Part shown: positions 37,738-47,139 of the stretch, piece after piece
Layout: each line of letters opens with the position of its first letter
Position numbering within the stretch: position 1 is the first letter of the stretch
NCBI RefSeq assembly: GCF_002368295.1
Contig: NZ_AP018248.1
Span: forward strand, 186,001-250,000
Source: Tolypothrix tenuis PCC 7101
GTDB taxonomy: Bacteria; Cyanobacteriota; Cyanobacteriia; Cyanobacteriales; Nostocaceae
Reading direction: 5' to 3'
Length of the DNA stretch: 64,000 bases
Position numbers and translations under genes: made by a program
The notes under the pieces: model-generated
Told to the model about the DNA's origin: nothing
The model's database searches: none
Seen by the model: only the letters and a program-made list of their open reading frames with translations

Positions 37738-39561
37738 ATGCCAGTAGATCCCTATTCTCACGAGAGTTCTGAACAGGATGCTTTAATTCCTAGTGAAACA
37801 CCAAAAGTGAAGCGCACCGGACGCTTTTTGTTTGGTGGTGCTAGTAGACGCTCTTTTCTTGGTCGCGTCGGCTTGTTTACAACTTCTAGTGTAGTGGCTG
37901 GAGTTTTAGGTTCATCTATTACCTCGAAAAAGGGAGACAACATTGTTCAGGCTGCGGAACCTAAAGCAAAGTCTGACCATAACAACTTACGAGAGAAAGC
38001 TTTTCAAGTTCGGACAACAGCAGCAAAGAATAATCGAGAAATTCCTATTCCTCCTCATCCAACGAATGGAGATGAAGAGAAATACGCTAACAAAATTGCT
38101 ACAGATACAAGGGGATTACCCCATAATCAATTGGGTGAAGTGGATCTAAAGGCCTATCAATCTTTTATTAATGCCTTAAACTCTGGCGATCCCAACGAAT
38201 ACGAAAAAATTATCTTGGGTGGTAAACGGAAGCTGGTACAACCACTCACACCATTAGCAATTAGTTTGAGTGGGGTAAACACCTGCCAATTGGCGATTCC
38301 AGTACCACCAACCCTCGACAGTGCAGAGCAAGCGGCGGAATTTCTGGAAATTGCTTGGCAACAACTCTTGCAGGATGTACCTTTTAGCGAGTTCCGCAAT
38401 GACACAACTAACCCACTGATTCTGGCAGCTGTTCAAGATTTGAATCGGTTATCAGCATTCAAAGGGCCAAAACAGAATGGCAAGGTAACACCAGAACTTC
38501 TATTTAGAGGTACAGCAATTTACGCTGATGGTTCTGGTAAAACGACTTACCACACTTTACCAGGTGTAGAAGTCGGCCCTTATGTCTCCCAATTTTTACT
38601 AAGACCCATACCTGCGGGAACACATAGTTATGCTCAACTTAATCGTGTACCCGCAGCTATTCCCGAAAATACTTTCCAAACCAATTATGATGAATGGTTG
38701 CTAGTACAAAATGGTGGCGATCCTGGTCGCACAATTAAATTTGACTCTACTCGCCGCTACTTTATCAATGGGCGTGATCAATCAGAGATTGCTCATACAC
38801 CACCACCAGTTTATACAAATGCGGCCTTAATTCTTGTCGCTAAACCAAGCAGTGATAATCCTCTAGGTGGTGGTGTGGGTTCACCTTACAATTCTGGCAA
38901 TCCTTATAACAAGTCAAAAACCCAAGTAGGTGGTTCGGGAACATTTGGCCCAGGATATGCACAATCTCTCATCGGTTGGGTTAGCCCACACGCAATTAGA
39001 GCCGCTTACTGGCAGAAGTACTATGTTCACCGTCGTCTGAGAGCAGAGGCTTATGGTGGGTTAGTTCATAACAATAAGGTGAATAAAACGAACTATCCAA
39101 TTCACCAAGAAGTATTTAAATCAGAAGCCCTCGATCGCATCTATAGCAAATACAAATCCTATTTGCTACCGCAAGCTTTTCCCGAAGGCGCACCGTTCCA
39201 CTCTTCTTATCCAGGAGGTGCTTCGGTATCTGCTGGTGCTAGTGTAACAATTCTCAAAGCCCTATTTGATGAGAATTATGTGATTCCGAATCCAGTGATA
39301 CCCGATCCCAAAGATCCTACCAAGCTGATTCCCTATCAAGGCCCGCCTTTAACTGTAGGTGGAGAATTGAACAAGCTAGCGGCGAATATTGGCTTAGGTC
39401 GTGATAGTGCTGGGATTCACTGGCGTACCGATGCGGCTGCATCATTGGCACTAGGGGAAGCGATCGCAATTGGTATTCTCAAAGATGAGAAGTTAACATT
39501 CCGCGAAATCTTTGAAGGTTTCACATTCACCAAATTTGACGGTACAAAAGTCACGATTTAA
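37738..39561 (+). CDS. Tat-exported vanadium haloperoxidase-like protein, sulfur-poor, acid-base His missing
   Basis: 607 aa. Twin-arginine signal SRRSFLGRVG (~40-50) with a hydrophobic stretch after it. The C-terminal half matches algal-type vanadium haloperoxidases: the vanadate-binding Lys/Arg in KYYVHRRLR (~428-436), the HSSYPGGAS loop (~480), and Arg and axial His in GRDSAGIHW (~558-564). The usual HPSYPSGHA loop is changed, so the acid-base His is Ala and the Ser is Gly, which would impair ordinary halogenation. Only the initiator Met and one Cys occur. The 1-Met composition fits an abundant extracytoplasmic protein made during sulfur starvation. The cytochrome c gene follows by 171 bp. 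Its reaction is unknown. Confidence 0.82.
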   Translation: MPVDPYSHESSEQDALIPSETPKVKRTGRFLFGGASRRSFLGRVGLFTTSSVVAGVLGSSITSKKGDNIVQAAEPKAKSDHNNLREKAFQVRTTAAKNNREIPIPPHPTNGDEEKYANKIATDTRGLPHNQLGEVDLKAYQSFINALNSGDPNEYEKIILGGKRKLVQPLTPLAISLSGVNTCQLAIPVPPTLDSAEQAAEFLEIAWQQLLQDVPFSEFRNDTTNPLILAAVQDLNRLSAFKGPKQNGKVTPELLFRGTAIYADGSGKTTYHTLPGVEVGPYVSQFLLRPIPAGTHSYAQLNRVPAAIPENTFQTNYDEWLLVQNGGDPGRTIKFDSTRRYFINGRDQSEIAHTPPPVYTNAALILVAKPSSDNPLGGGVGSPYNSGNPYNKSKTQVGGSGTFGPGYAQSLIGWVSPHAIRAAYWQKYYVHRRLRAEAYGGLVHNNKVNKTNYPIHQEVFKSEALDRIYSKYKSYLLPQAFPEGAPFHSSYPGGASVSAGASVTILKALFDENYVIPNPVIPDPKDPTKLIPYQGPPLTVGGELNKLAANIGLGRDSAGIHWRTDAAASLALGEAIAIGILKDEKLTFREIFEGFTFTKFDGTKVTI

Positions 39562-39732
39562 AATTTCGCAACTGCAAATGTGAGTGAGGAACTGGGGAAA
39601 AGGGAAAGGGATAAAGGTTAAAGGTGAATGATAGAAAGATGAGGGAGTAGGGGCGTATTTTTTCTCTTGTCTTCCTATCTTCACCTCTACTTACTCTGAA
39701 ATATTGAGAATATTTAGCCGAAGAATCTCATC

Positions 39733-40746
39733 ATGTTTAAGCTTCGGAAACTTTACCTGCGATCGCGGTTTGTATTGTTGGGTATTGTCTTGGCGATCGC
39801 ACTTTTTATCTATAAACTGCAAGCCCCAGCTTTATCAACTGATATAGAATTAGGGGAGAAACTGGGCCAAGAACTGATTGCGGCTTGTCCTGTTGTTAAC
39901 GATCCGCAAAATTTAGCAGCTTTCAACTCATGCGCGGACAAATTAGCTCAGTTAACCATCCTCCGCGATACTATGAATGTGCCATTTTTGTGGGGCGCTC
40001 AAAGTCAAGCTGGAAATTACAATCTTAAAAACAATCAAACCACTCAATTTGATCCCTTGGTATGGCGACGTACTTACCTGTCTACATTTATGTTTCGTGG
40101 TGAACCATTAGTTGAACAGGTTAACAACTTAATTGTTATACACGTGCCTACTCAGTTCCGCAATCAATTAGATATAGGAGATTTTCCTTATCCATTTTGG
40201 CACTCATCAAAAAAGTGGAGTTCCTACCAAAAAACTACTGAGTTACTTTTCTTTCTGCAAGATAAACAACTCAAAGGGGCATTGCGTTCAGCTGTTGTTG
40301 ATCCAGAACGACCAACGGTAGATCATGCATGGGACGGTAAGTGGATTTGGACAGATACCAATGGCAAACAGCAACCTCATGTAACACTCTATACCCGTTT
40401 ATTTTCTACATCCAACCCATACGTTGTGAAGGTTGATGCTGCTTATCGAGCATTTGAGGCTAAGTTGCGAGAGCATTCTTGTCTTACTTGTCATAGTCCT
40501 GACAACAGTAGTAAGCAAAATCCCTTATTAATCTTAAATTACCCTAATCAGGCGCTGACTTTGCGACATGAAACAGTGCGCCAAATCCAAGAAAAACGGA
40601 TGCCTCCGCCAAATGGAATTACTGATGAGCGAGAACGACAAAACCTGATTGAACTTGCTCAAACATTTGCCAAAGCAGGCGATCAGGCTCTTGCTTATGA
40701 AGGAGAGAAAATCACTGTAGGAAAAAACTACAGACATCCTATTTGA
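39733..40746 (+). CDS. Membrane-anchored cytochrome c-like protein
   Basis: 337 aa. One N-terminal membrane segment (VLLGIVLAIALFIYKL). A single haem c site CLTCH lies at ~251-255, and a plausible Met axial ligand in KRMPPPNG follows ~40 residues later. The central region (FDPLVWRRTYLSTFMFRGE, PQFRNQLDIGDFPYPFW) is not assigned to a family. Cys pairs in AACPVV and NSCADK may form a disulfide. It is 171 bp after the haloperoxidase-like gene and may exchange electrons with it in the periplasm. Met/Cys content is not depleted. Confidence 0.68.
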   Translation: MFKLRKLYLRSRFVLLGIVLAIALFIYKLQAPALSTDIELGEKLGQELIAACPVVNDPQNLAAFNSCADKLAQLTILRDTMNVPFLWGAQSQAGNYNLKNNQTTQFDPLVWRRTYLSTFMFRGEPLVEQVNNLIVIHVPTQFRNQLDIGDFPYPFWHSSKKWSSYQKTTELLFFLQDKQLKGALRSAVVDPERPTVDHAWDGKWIWTDTNGKQQPHVTLYTRLFSTSNPYVVKVDAAYRAFEAKLREHSCLTCHSPDNSSKQNPLLILNYPNQALTLRHETVRQIQEKRMPPPNGITDERERQNLIELAQTFAKAGDQALAYEGEKITVGKNYRHPI

Positions 40747-41004
40747 TTATTAAAAAAATTCCGTACATTTGCAGCTGAAGTTGATAGGAAAAAATGCCTG
40801 TTTTAACCCTGAGATGCTGGATATGATTTCAAAAGGTGAATGCAAAGCGCTCCCTACGCCTGATCCCCTCTTCTAGCTTAAAAGTGCTGAGTAAACATCC
40901 CCGCCTCGACTTTCATGGTTGGTGATGAAATTTTTTTCATTGGGACTGCTTCCTAATAGCGATCGCTCATCAATAGTAAACACTTCTGGTTTGACTAGTA
41001 ACTT

Positions 41005-41826
41005 ATGCCTAATTTTACCGAGTTGCTTAATCATCGTTACGGCAATAGCCCAGTTAATGCAGAGCTACCTGTCAATGACTTCATCTCTTCTCTGTTATCT
41101 CACCGTTCAATTCGGGCTTACTTAAGCGATGCTTTACCTACAGGAACCTTAGAAACTTTAGTAGCTGCGGCGCAGTCAGCAGCTACATCCTCAAATCTCC
41201 AAACATGGAGTGTAGTAGCGGTAGAAGATCCCAGCCGTAAAGGAAAACTATCTCAACTCGCTAATAATCAAGCCCATATTCGCCAGGCTCCATTATTTTT
41301 GGTGTGGTTAGCAGATTTAGCAAGGCTAGCGCAGATTGCGGAAAGTCGGGGATTACCTCATGAGGGTTTAGATTATCTTGAGATTTTTTTGATGGCGGCG
41401 ATTGATGCAGCTTTAGCAGCGCAAAATGCTGTAGTAGCTGCAGAGTCCTTAGGATTAGGAACAGTATATATTGGTGCGTTACGTAACAAACCAGAAGAAG
41501 TGGCGCAGGTTTTAGAGCTACCCAAACAAGTGTTTGCTGTTTTTGGCTTGTGTGTTGGATATGCTGATAGCGCCGTGGAAACAGCAATTAAACCACGTTT
41601 ACCTCAAACAACTGTATTGCATCGCGAAACTTACAAACTAGCAGACAAAGAAGAAGATATTGCTGCTTATAACCAAGCGATGGAAGCTTTTTATCAGTCT
41701 CAGAAGATGAATGTCCCCGGTGATTGGACAGAACATTCCGCTAAACGCGTGGCTTTTGCTCAGTCTTTATCCGGACGCGATCGCCTGCGGGAAGTTTTGC
41801 AAAATTTGGGTTTTGAACTACGATAA
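41005..41826 (+). CDS. Nitroreductase-family FMN oxidoreductase (NfsA/FRP-like)
   Basis: 273 aa. FMN-binding signature SHRSIRAYLSDALPTGTLET at ~32-51, then AAQSAATSSNLQTWSVV, typical of the oxygen-insensitive NfsA/flavin-reductase group. Central AAESLGLGTVYIGALRNKP and C-terminal YNQAMEAFY fit the same fold. It could reduce quinones or nitro compounds, or supply reduced FMN; no SsuD-type FMNH2 monooxygenase gene is found in the window. It has three internal Met and one Cys. Confidence 0.83.
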   Translation: MPNFTELLNHRYGNSPVNAELPVNDFISSLLSHRSIRAYLSDALPTGTLETLVAAAQSAATSSNLQTWSVVAVEDPSRKGKLSQLANNQAHIRQAPLFLVWLADLARLAQIAESRGLPHEGLDYLEIFLMAAIDAALAAQNAVVAAESLGLGTVYIGALRNKPEEVAQVLELPKQVFAVFGLCVGYADSAVETAIKPRLPQTTVLHRETYKLADKEEDIAAYNQAMEAFYQSQKMNVPGDWTEHSAKRVAFAQSLSGRDRLREVLQNLGFELR

Positions 41827-41872
41827 TTTTTCGTAGGATACCTAGTTTTATCTATTAAATTTATTTTCAGCA

Positions 41873-41912
41873 TTAACCCTACTTTCAACAACGAGAAAGT
41901 GGGGTTTAATTT
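41873..41912 (+). terminator. Rho-independent terminator
   Basis: Hairpin TTAACCCTACTTTC ... GAAAGTGGGGTTTAA with an 8-nt loop, followed by TTTTT. It ends the nitroreductase transcript and separates it from ssuB. Confidence 0.75.
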
Positions 41913-42080
41913 TTATGTTTCTGTCTCTGTCTCTTCTGGGAAGGAATAATTTATTTGTTGATAGTCTCTCAAGTATGTAGTTGTCAACACAGTTTGTAAG
42001 TTTTTTTGTTAAAAGCTACTTGCCTTTTCGCCCCACCTATGTGAGACTACTATAAACATACTACTAAAATCTGACCAAAA

Positions 42081-42092
42081 TACCGTAGTTTG
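42081..42092 (+). promoter_or_regulatory. Candidate island motif, site 6 (TACCGTAGTTTG)
   Basis: Lies in the 585-bp ssuB upstream region. Its upstream flank GACCAAAA resembles the flank of site 3 before the porin gene (GACCAAAT). Confidence 0.4.
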
Positions 42093-42159
42093 CTATCAAG
42101 CAATGATCAAAAATTAGGCAAATTACTGGTGTAAGTGTCTTCTAAGAAGGTTGTGAGAT

Positions 42160-42171
42160 TACCGAAGTTTA
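42160..42171 (+). promoter_or_regulatory. Candidate island motif, site 7 (TACCGAAGTTTA)
   Basis: Full consensus match 79 bp after site 6 and about 240 bp before the ssuB ATG; it overlaps AAAGGAGG, which is not followed by a gene start. Confidence 0.4.
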
Positions 42172-42411
42172 AAGGAGGAAAAGCAGTGTCACTCAAAAAA
42201 ATCTTGTTGTAATCGTAGTTAATGACATTCTTTTCAGATATTAGCTGAGGTAATTGGTCTTCATACCGCATCAATCAGATGAGAAATAGAGTCACTGTAG
42301 ACCATATAAGTTTATTTTGCTGGTATTTTTTCTGACTAATAGGCTTCTCTAGCCATCTAGAAACAGTTAGTAAGTTGACTGATATGAGAGGAAAAACAGG
42401 AGATTTGTAGA

Positions 42412-43215
42412 ATGACATATCTAGTACGAGGGATGCATTTAAAACTACAAGGATTAACCAAGTCCTTTGGAGACAAGACAGTTTTGCAGAATATTGATTT
42501 AGATATTGAGCCTGGGGAATTTGTAGCTATAGTTGGGCGCAGTGGTTGTGGTAAAAGTACGATGTTACGGCTGATTGCTGGGCTGGATGCACCCAGTGGA
42601 GGCGGTGTATTTTTAAACGATCAACATTTCCACCATCGGATTAACCCAGAGATTCGGATGATGTTTCAGGATGCGCGGTTACTACCTTGGCAGAGAGTAC
42701 TATCAAATGTGGAATTAGGTTTATTAGGTACTAACTCAAAAGTGTTAGCAAAGCAAACAGCTTTGCAAGTATTGCGCGCTGTAGGATTAGAAGATAGAGC
42801 CCATGAATGGCCATCCGTCTTATCTGGAGGACAACGCCAAAGAGTAGCGTTAGCTAGAGCCTTAGCAAGTAGCCCAGCTTTATTGCTGCTAGATGAGCCT
42901 CTAGGTGCATTGGATGCACTCACACGTATTGAAATGCAGCAATTACTAGAGAAATTATGGCAAGAACAAGGATTTACTGCATTACTAATTACTCACGATG
43001 TGGAAGAAGCTGTTGTACTAGCAGATAGAGTTTTACTCATTGAAGACGGTCAGATTGGTTTGGATTTAGAGATTAATTTGCCACGCCCACGAGTCAGAGG
43101 AGATGTAGCACTAGCTCAGACAGTAGAGAAGATATTACAACGAGTGATGGGTCAGCCGGAGCGCGAACCAGGATTAGCAGCAGACTCATTTACCTTTTCA
43201 TCTGTAACAGTGTAA
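42412..43215 (+). CDS. ssuB: Aliphatic sulfonate ABC transporter ATP-binding protein
   Basis: 267 aa. Walker A GRSGCGKST, the SsuB/TauB-type Q-loop FQDARLLPWQRVLSNV, ABC signature LSGGQRQR, Walker B LLLLDEP and switch His in LLITHDVEEA. The Q-loop sequence and the C-terminal GLDLEINLPRPRVRG strongly resemble E. coli SsuB. It energises sulfonate uptake with the SsuC permease at 47140. A good ribosome-binding site (AGGAG) precedes the ATG. The gene is separated from its binding protein and permease by other genes. Confidence 0.93.
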   Translation: MTYLVRGMHLKLQGLTKSFGDKTVLQNIDLDIEPGEFVAIVGRSGCGKSTMLRLIAGLDAPSGGGVFLNDQHFHHRINPEIRMMFQDARLLPWQRVLSNVELGLLGTNSKVLAKQTALQVLRAVGLEDRAHEWPSVLSGGQRQRVALARALASSPALLLLDEPLGALDALTRIEMQQLLEKLWQEQGFTALLITHDVEEAVVLADRVLLIEDGQIGLDLEINLPRPRVRGDVALAQTVEKILQRVMGQPEREPGLAADSFTFSSVTV

Positions 43216-43998
43216 GACATTTCCGCTTCATCAGTGATAAATTCCATATCTGTGCAAAAATCGGAAAACTGTTTCTCCTATTCCCAGGTATTTGCAGCTT
43301 TAATGATCAGTCTGTAACCGAACAAAACATCATTGCCATCCATATTCTCAGACTATCTTCGTGGGTGGGATAACAATTTTTGATTGCTTTCAATAAAATG
43401 TACCTGATGTTTTTCGTAGTAAATAGTTAAATGGAATCCACTACCTACTCTTTCGGTATGGATAGGACTACGTACATTTCTATTTCTAATTATCAGTACA
43501 ACCATATTGAAGCAAGCTTATTAAATATTTTGCCTCCGCCAGAGAAGTGTTGTGTAAATCTCTATTCTCGCGGACATCACACAGTACTTCTCTTACCTAA
43601 AATCAGCGTTCAAATTTGTAATTGATAATTACTCATTGTTGGTTCTTTAAACTTTGCAAAATAGTCGTTTAATTCAACAAATTCAATGGGCGAAAAGTTT
43701 TAATAGAGCATCCATCTTAATAATACAATTTTCCATCACAGTAACCCTCTCATGAATCTATCTTAAGGTGGGTAACTCCACCTTAATTACTCAATTTAAA
43801 GATTACGAATAAACTATAATTATATTTTTTTAGATGTTCTAAGATTTACTACGCTGCACCCATACTTAACAACATCCCATGACATTTCCACTCAATAGCA
43901 AAAAAAATATATATAACCGAAGTCCTTAAGTTAGTAGGTTATGAATTTAGCAAATTGATAGATTTTTCACGATTTTTAAGGCGGAGGAAAGCCAATTA
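43216..43998. other. Intergenic region upstream of the second ssuA-like gene
   Basis: 783 bp without a convincing gene; a 64-codon frame at 43431 has no family features or ribosome-binding site. A weak motif relative, AACCGAAGTCCT, lies at 43915-43926. A strong GGAGG ribosome-binding site ends the region. Confidence 0.4.
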
Positions 43999-45123
43999 AT
44001 GCAAAGTCTGAAGCATAAATTTGAATCTTGGAAACGCGGTCATATTACTCGTCGTTCAGCGTTATTTGCTTTAGGTTATAGTTTAGCTTTATCTACAACG
44101 CTATTTAGTTGCAGCAAACCAGATAAAACTTCTCAAAAACAAGGTGATTCAGCTTCATCGAATACAGCTACTACAGCTAACACCACAAATACCGCCAGTA
44201 ACTCTAGCAGCCAGAAAGTTATTAGAATTGTCCGTTCTAAACAACTAACTGCCCTAGCTGTGCTTGAAAAACAAGGTAAACTCGAAAAAAGATTAGCAGA
44301 CTTAGGATACAAGTTAGAATGGCCTGAATTTGCAGCAGGCCCACAACAATTAGAAGCATTAAATGCCAATGGTTTAGATATTGCTTCTACCGCAGAATCA
44401 CCCCCAGTTTTTGCCCAAGCTGCGGGAACACCTTTAGTTTATTTAGCTGCTAATTCCTCTGATGGTCAAGCAATTTCGCTTTTAGTTCCTAGCAAATCTA
44501 ATATTAAAAGCGTTAAAGATTTAAAAGGAAAAAAAGTTGGCTTTCAGAAAGCATCTATTGGTCATTACCTATTAGTTAGAGCCTTAGAGAAAGAAGGACT
44601 AAAGCTATCTGATGTCCAGTCAGTTTTTTTACCACCTCCAGATGCTAATGTGGCATTTAACCAAGGTAAGATAGATGCTTGGTTTATTTGGGAACCATTT
44701 GTTACGAGAAATGTGCAAAACAAAGTTGGTCGCGTGCTGATAGATGGCGGTAACGGTTTGCGAGACACTAACAATTTCTACTCCACAACCCGCAAATTTT
44801 ATCAAGAAAATCCAGAAGTAATCAAAGCCTTTTTGGATGAACTACAAAAAGCTCAAATTTGGTCTAAACAAAATCAAAAAGAAATTGCAGAATTACTTGC
44901 ACCAGTGACACAACTGGATGTACCAACATTAGAAGCAATGCATAGTAAATATGATTTCTCGTTAGTACCAATCACGGAGAAAATCATTACTAAGCAACAA
45001 GAAGTGGCTGACAAATGGTATGCGTTGGGATTGATACCTAAAAAAGTAGATGTCAAAGAGGGATTTTTGACACCTGAAGAGTATGCCAAAATTACGCCTC
45101 AAGATGTTTTGGCGAAGCAGTAA
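43999..45123 (+). CDS. ssuA: Aliphatic sulfonate ABC transporter substrate-binding lipoprotein, sulfur-poor
   Basis: 374 aa. N-terminal signal with RRSALFALGYSLALSTTLF and lipobox LFSC (~38), then a Ser/Thr/Asn-rich linker. SsuA-family landmarks are KLEWPEFAAGPQQLEALNAN, ASTAESPPVFAQAAG, LKGKKVGFQKASIGHYLLVR and IDAWFIWEPFV. The mature chain has one Met and only the lipidated Cys, clearly fewer than its paralogue at 36158, so it suits use when sulfur is scarce. It probably captures sulfonates for SsuB/SsuC. The RR pair near the N-terminus might alternatively be a Tat signal. Confidence 0.9.
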   Translation: MQSLKHKFESWKRGHITRRSALFALGYSLALSTTLFSCSKPDKTSQKQGDSASSNTATTANTTNTASNSSSQKVIRIVRSKQLTALAVLEKQGKLEKRLADLGYKLEWPEFAAGPQQLEALNANGLDIASTAESPPVFAQAAGTPLVYLAANSSDGQAISLLVPSKSNIKSVKDLKGKKVGFQKASIGHYLLVRALEKEGLKLSDVQSVFLPPPDANVAFNQGKIDAWFIWEPFVTRNVQNKVGRVLIDGGNGLRDTNNFYSTTRKFYQENPEVIKAFLDELQKAQIWSKQNQKEIAELLAPVTQLDVPTLEAMHSKYDFSLVPITEKIITKQQEVADKWYALGLIPKKVDVKEGFLTPEEYAKITPQDVLAKQ

Positions 45124-45248
45124 GTAGATAAGGGAGATGAGGGAGATGAGGGAGAAAAACAATTCAAAATTCTGCCCTATTCCCTCTCACAAATACCAAA
45201 CACCAATTACCCATTACCAATTACCTATTGTCAAAAGTCAAGAATACT

Positions 45249-46112
45249 ATGCCCACGCTAACGTTAACAGAAGTTAAAATCACGCCATTAGATGCACCTT
45301 TGGGTGCTGTAGTTATAGGATTAGATGCGAGTCAAGCTATTGCGCCGGAAATTATTTTGCAACTAAAGCAAGCATTGCGCGATCGCCATATTCTCATCTT
45401 CAAAAATCAACAGCTGACTGATGAGCAGTTTTTAAATTTTGCATTCTACTTTGGCTCTCTATTTATACCACCGCAGGATATCCCTGTGTTGGCTTCGGAA
45501 ACAGGCGCTACACCAGTGATTATTCCTGTTTCTAATGTCGATGGTGGTTATACAGGTACGGGTGAATTAGCTTTTCATGCAGATCACCATTGGACTCCCT
45601 ATCCCTCTAGCGGTTCTCTACTCTATGCGTTAGAAGTTCCTTCTCAAGGTGGTGAGACTTCTTGGCTAAATTTAAATTTGGCCTATGAGACGTTAGATGA
45701 GTTTACGAAGAAGCGGATAGCAGACTTACAGCTGATTACTTACAATCCATTTTTGCGCGATCGCAATGCACCTCGTTCCAACTATCGTTTGGATAAGAGT
45801 ATCCCATTAATTAGCCCTGTCTATCCCCATCCTCTAGTACGCACACATCCAGAAAGTGGCAAAAAAATTCTATACCTCGATTACGCTACAGAAGTAGAGG
45901 TTGTTGGTTTAGAACCTCAAGAGGGAGCAGAATTAATTTCTCAATTACGTCAACATCTTAATCACCCACAGTTTTATTATCAACATAAATGGTCTGTGGG
46001 TGACATTGTTTACTGGGATAACCAAGCTACTTTGCACCACAGAACACCATTTGACCCCAGCGAAAGACGGGTATTAAAACGTGTAAGTTTAGCTGGAAGC
46101 CGTCCGTTTTAG
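45249..46112 (+). CDS. TauD-like alpha-ketoglutarate-dependent dioxygenase, Met/Cys-free
   Basis: 287 aa from ATG 45249; a TTG at 45228 would add seven residues. Fe(II) ligands are HxD in AFHADHHWTPYP (~107) and the distal His in NQATLHHRTPF (~263), with the 2-oxoglutarate Arg in SERRVLKR (~275). The family oxidises taurine, other sulfonates or sulfate esters and releases sulfite or sulfate; 2,4-D/TfdA-type substrates are possible. It contains no internal Met and no Cys. Its place between the SsuA and SsuC genes supports desulfonation of imported substrates. Confidence 0.88.
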   Translation: MPTLTLTEVKITPLDAPLGAVVIGLDASQAIAPEIILQLKQALRDRHILIFKNQQLTDEQFLNFAFYFGSLFIPPQDIPVLASETGATPVIIPVSNVDGGYTGTGELAFHADHHWTPYPSSGSLLYALEVPSQGGETSWLNLNLAYETLDEFTKKRIADLQLITYNPFLRDRNAPRSNYRLDKSIPLISPVYPHPLVRTHPESGKKILYLDYATEVEVVGLEPQEGAELISQLRQHLNHPQFYYQHKWSVGDIVYWDNQATLHHRTPFDPSERRVLKRVSLAGSRPF

Positions 46113-46125
46113 TCATTGAGGTTGT

Positions 46126-46192
46126 GAGTGGATAACTGCAATAGTTTTGATTTAATCAATATCATTTTTAAGCTTATTGCAGTTAATCACTC
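46126..46192 (+). terminator. Possible terminator hairpin after the TauD-like gene
   Basis: Arms GAGTGGATAACTGCAATA and TATTGCAGTTAATCACTC pair over ~16 bases around a 31-nt loop. There is no clear T-run, so it may be only a repeat. Confidence 0.35.
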
Positions 46193-46247
46193 ATCTAAAA
46201 AGCATATTTTTGAATTTAAATTTTGACATTAATTTAACATTAAATAT

Positions 46248-47066
46248 ATGACAACAATTCCTGCTTATGACCCAACTTTATTTGAAGGTGCAGCTTGGTA
46301 CTATGCTCGTTATCGACCACAGTATCCACCTGTGTTATTTGATTTGCTCACCGAGAAATTTCAGTTAGATGGGCAAGGAAGATTATTAGATTTGGGCTGT
46401 GGCGCAGGGTTAATTGCTATTCCTTTACGCGATAAATTCAAAGAAGTTATCGGTTTAGATCCCGATGCTGATATGCTTTTAGAAGCGCAACGCCAAGCAG
46501 CAGAAGTAGGCGCAACAAATATAAGTTGGGTAAAAGATAGAGCAGAAAATATTTCTCTTGCTGTTGGTAAATTTCAACTAGTGACAATTGGTAGAGCTTT
46601 TCACTGGATGCAACGAGAATTAGTTATAGAACATATCTACAATTTACTTTCTCATAATGGTGGTCTGGCGATTATCAAAACTTATGAAGACCCCTGGAAT
46701 AGCGAACATCCGTGGAAACAAACTGCCATTTCGGTTGTACAGCGTTGGTTAGGTGAAAAACGCCGCACAGGTCAAGGTGGTCAAGGAGAATGGCAACCTT
46801 TAGCAGTTCCCCACGAAGAAATTATAGAGAAATCATCATTTAATCGCCAAGCCAACTATGAAGTTAAATATGAAAAATCTTGGACAATTGACTCATACAT
46901 TGGCTATTTATATTCCACAGCTTTTTGTTTACCTTCTTTCTTTGGTAATGCGGAAAATAGAAAAAAATTTGAAGCAGACCTGAGAGAATCTCTGCTACAA
47001 ATAGAGCCTTCTGGAAGATTTACAGAAGAACTTCCTATTACTGTCATAGCTGCTTGGAAAAATTAA
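46248..47066 (+). CDS. SAM-dependent class I methyltransferase
   Basis: 272 aa. SAM-binding motif I LLDLGCGAGLIAIPL (~47-61), acidic motif II VIGLDPDADML, and the GRAFHWM segment typical of the trans-aconitate/UbiE-like Methyltransf_11 group. The substrate is unknown. It lies between the dioxygenase and SsuC genes and may be co-transcribed. Sulfur content is ordinary (two internal Met, two Cys). Confidence 0.83.
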   Translation: MTTIPAYDPTLFEGAAWYYARYRPQYPPVLFDLLTEKFQLDGQGRLLDLGCGAGLIAIPLRDKFKEVIGLDPDADMLLEAQRQAAEVGATNISWVKDRAENISLAVGKFQLVTIGRAFHWMQRELVIEHIYNLLSHNGGLAIIKTYEDPWNSEHPWKQTAISVVQRWLGEKRRTGQGGQGEWQPLAVPHEEIIEKSSFNRQANYEVKYEKSWTIDSYIGYLYSTAFCLPSFFGNAENRKKFEADLRESLLQIEPSGRFTEELPITVIAAWKN

Positions 47067-47139
47067 TCAAGCTTGTTATTTGTCATTAGTCCCTTGTCTA
47101 ACTATGTCCACATACGCTGCTATCAAGTAATAATACATC

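Noticed and set aside
37738..39561. Ordinary PAP2 phosphatase or fully functional bromoperoxidase
   Set aside because: The long algal-type architecture and vanadate-binding residues favour the haloperoxidase family, but loss of the acid-base His argues against assuming normal halogenating activity.
41005..41826. SsuE, the FMN reductase partner of a sulfonate monooxygenase
   Set aside because: The fold signature is nitroreductase, not the flavodoxin-like SsuE family, and no SsuD is present.
43431..43625. 64-codon frame before ssuA
   Set aside because: No ribosome-binding site, no conserved features, and composition like the surrounding intergenic DNA.
45228..45248. TTG start for the TauD-like protein
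   Set aside because: The seven extra residues have no family support and the ATG at 45249 begins the conserved N-terminus; the choice also decides whether an internal Met exists, so it was examined with care.
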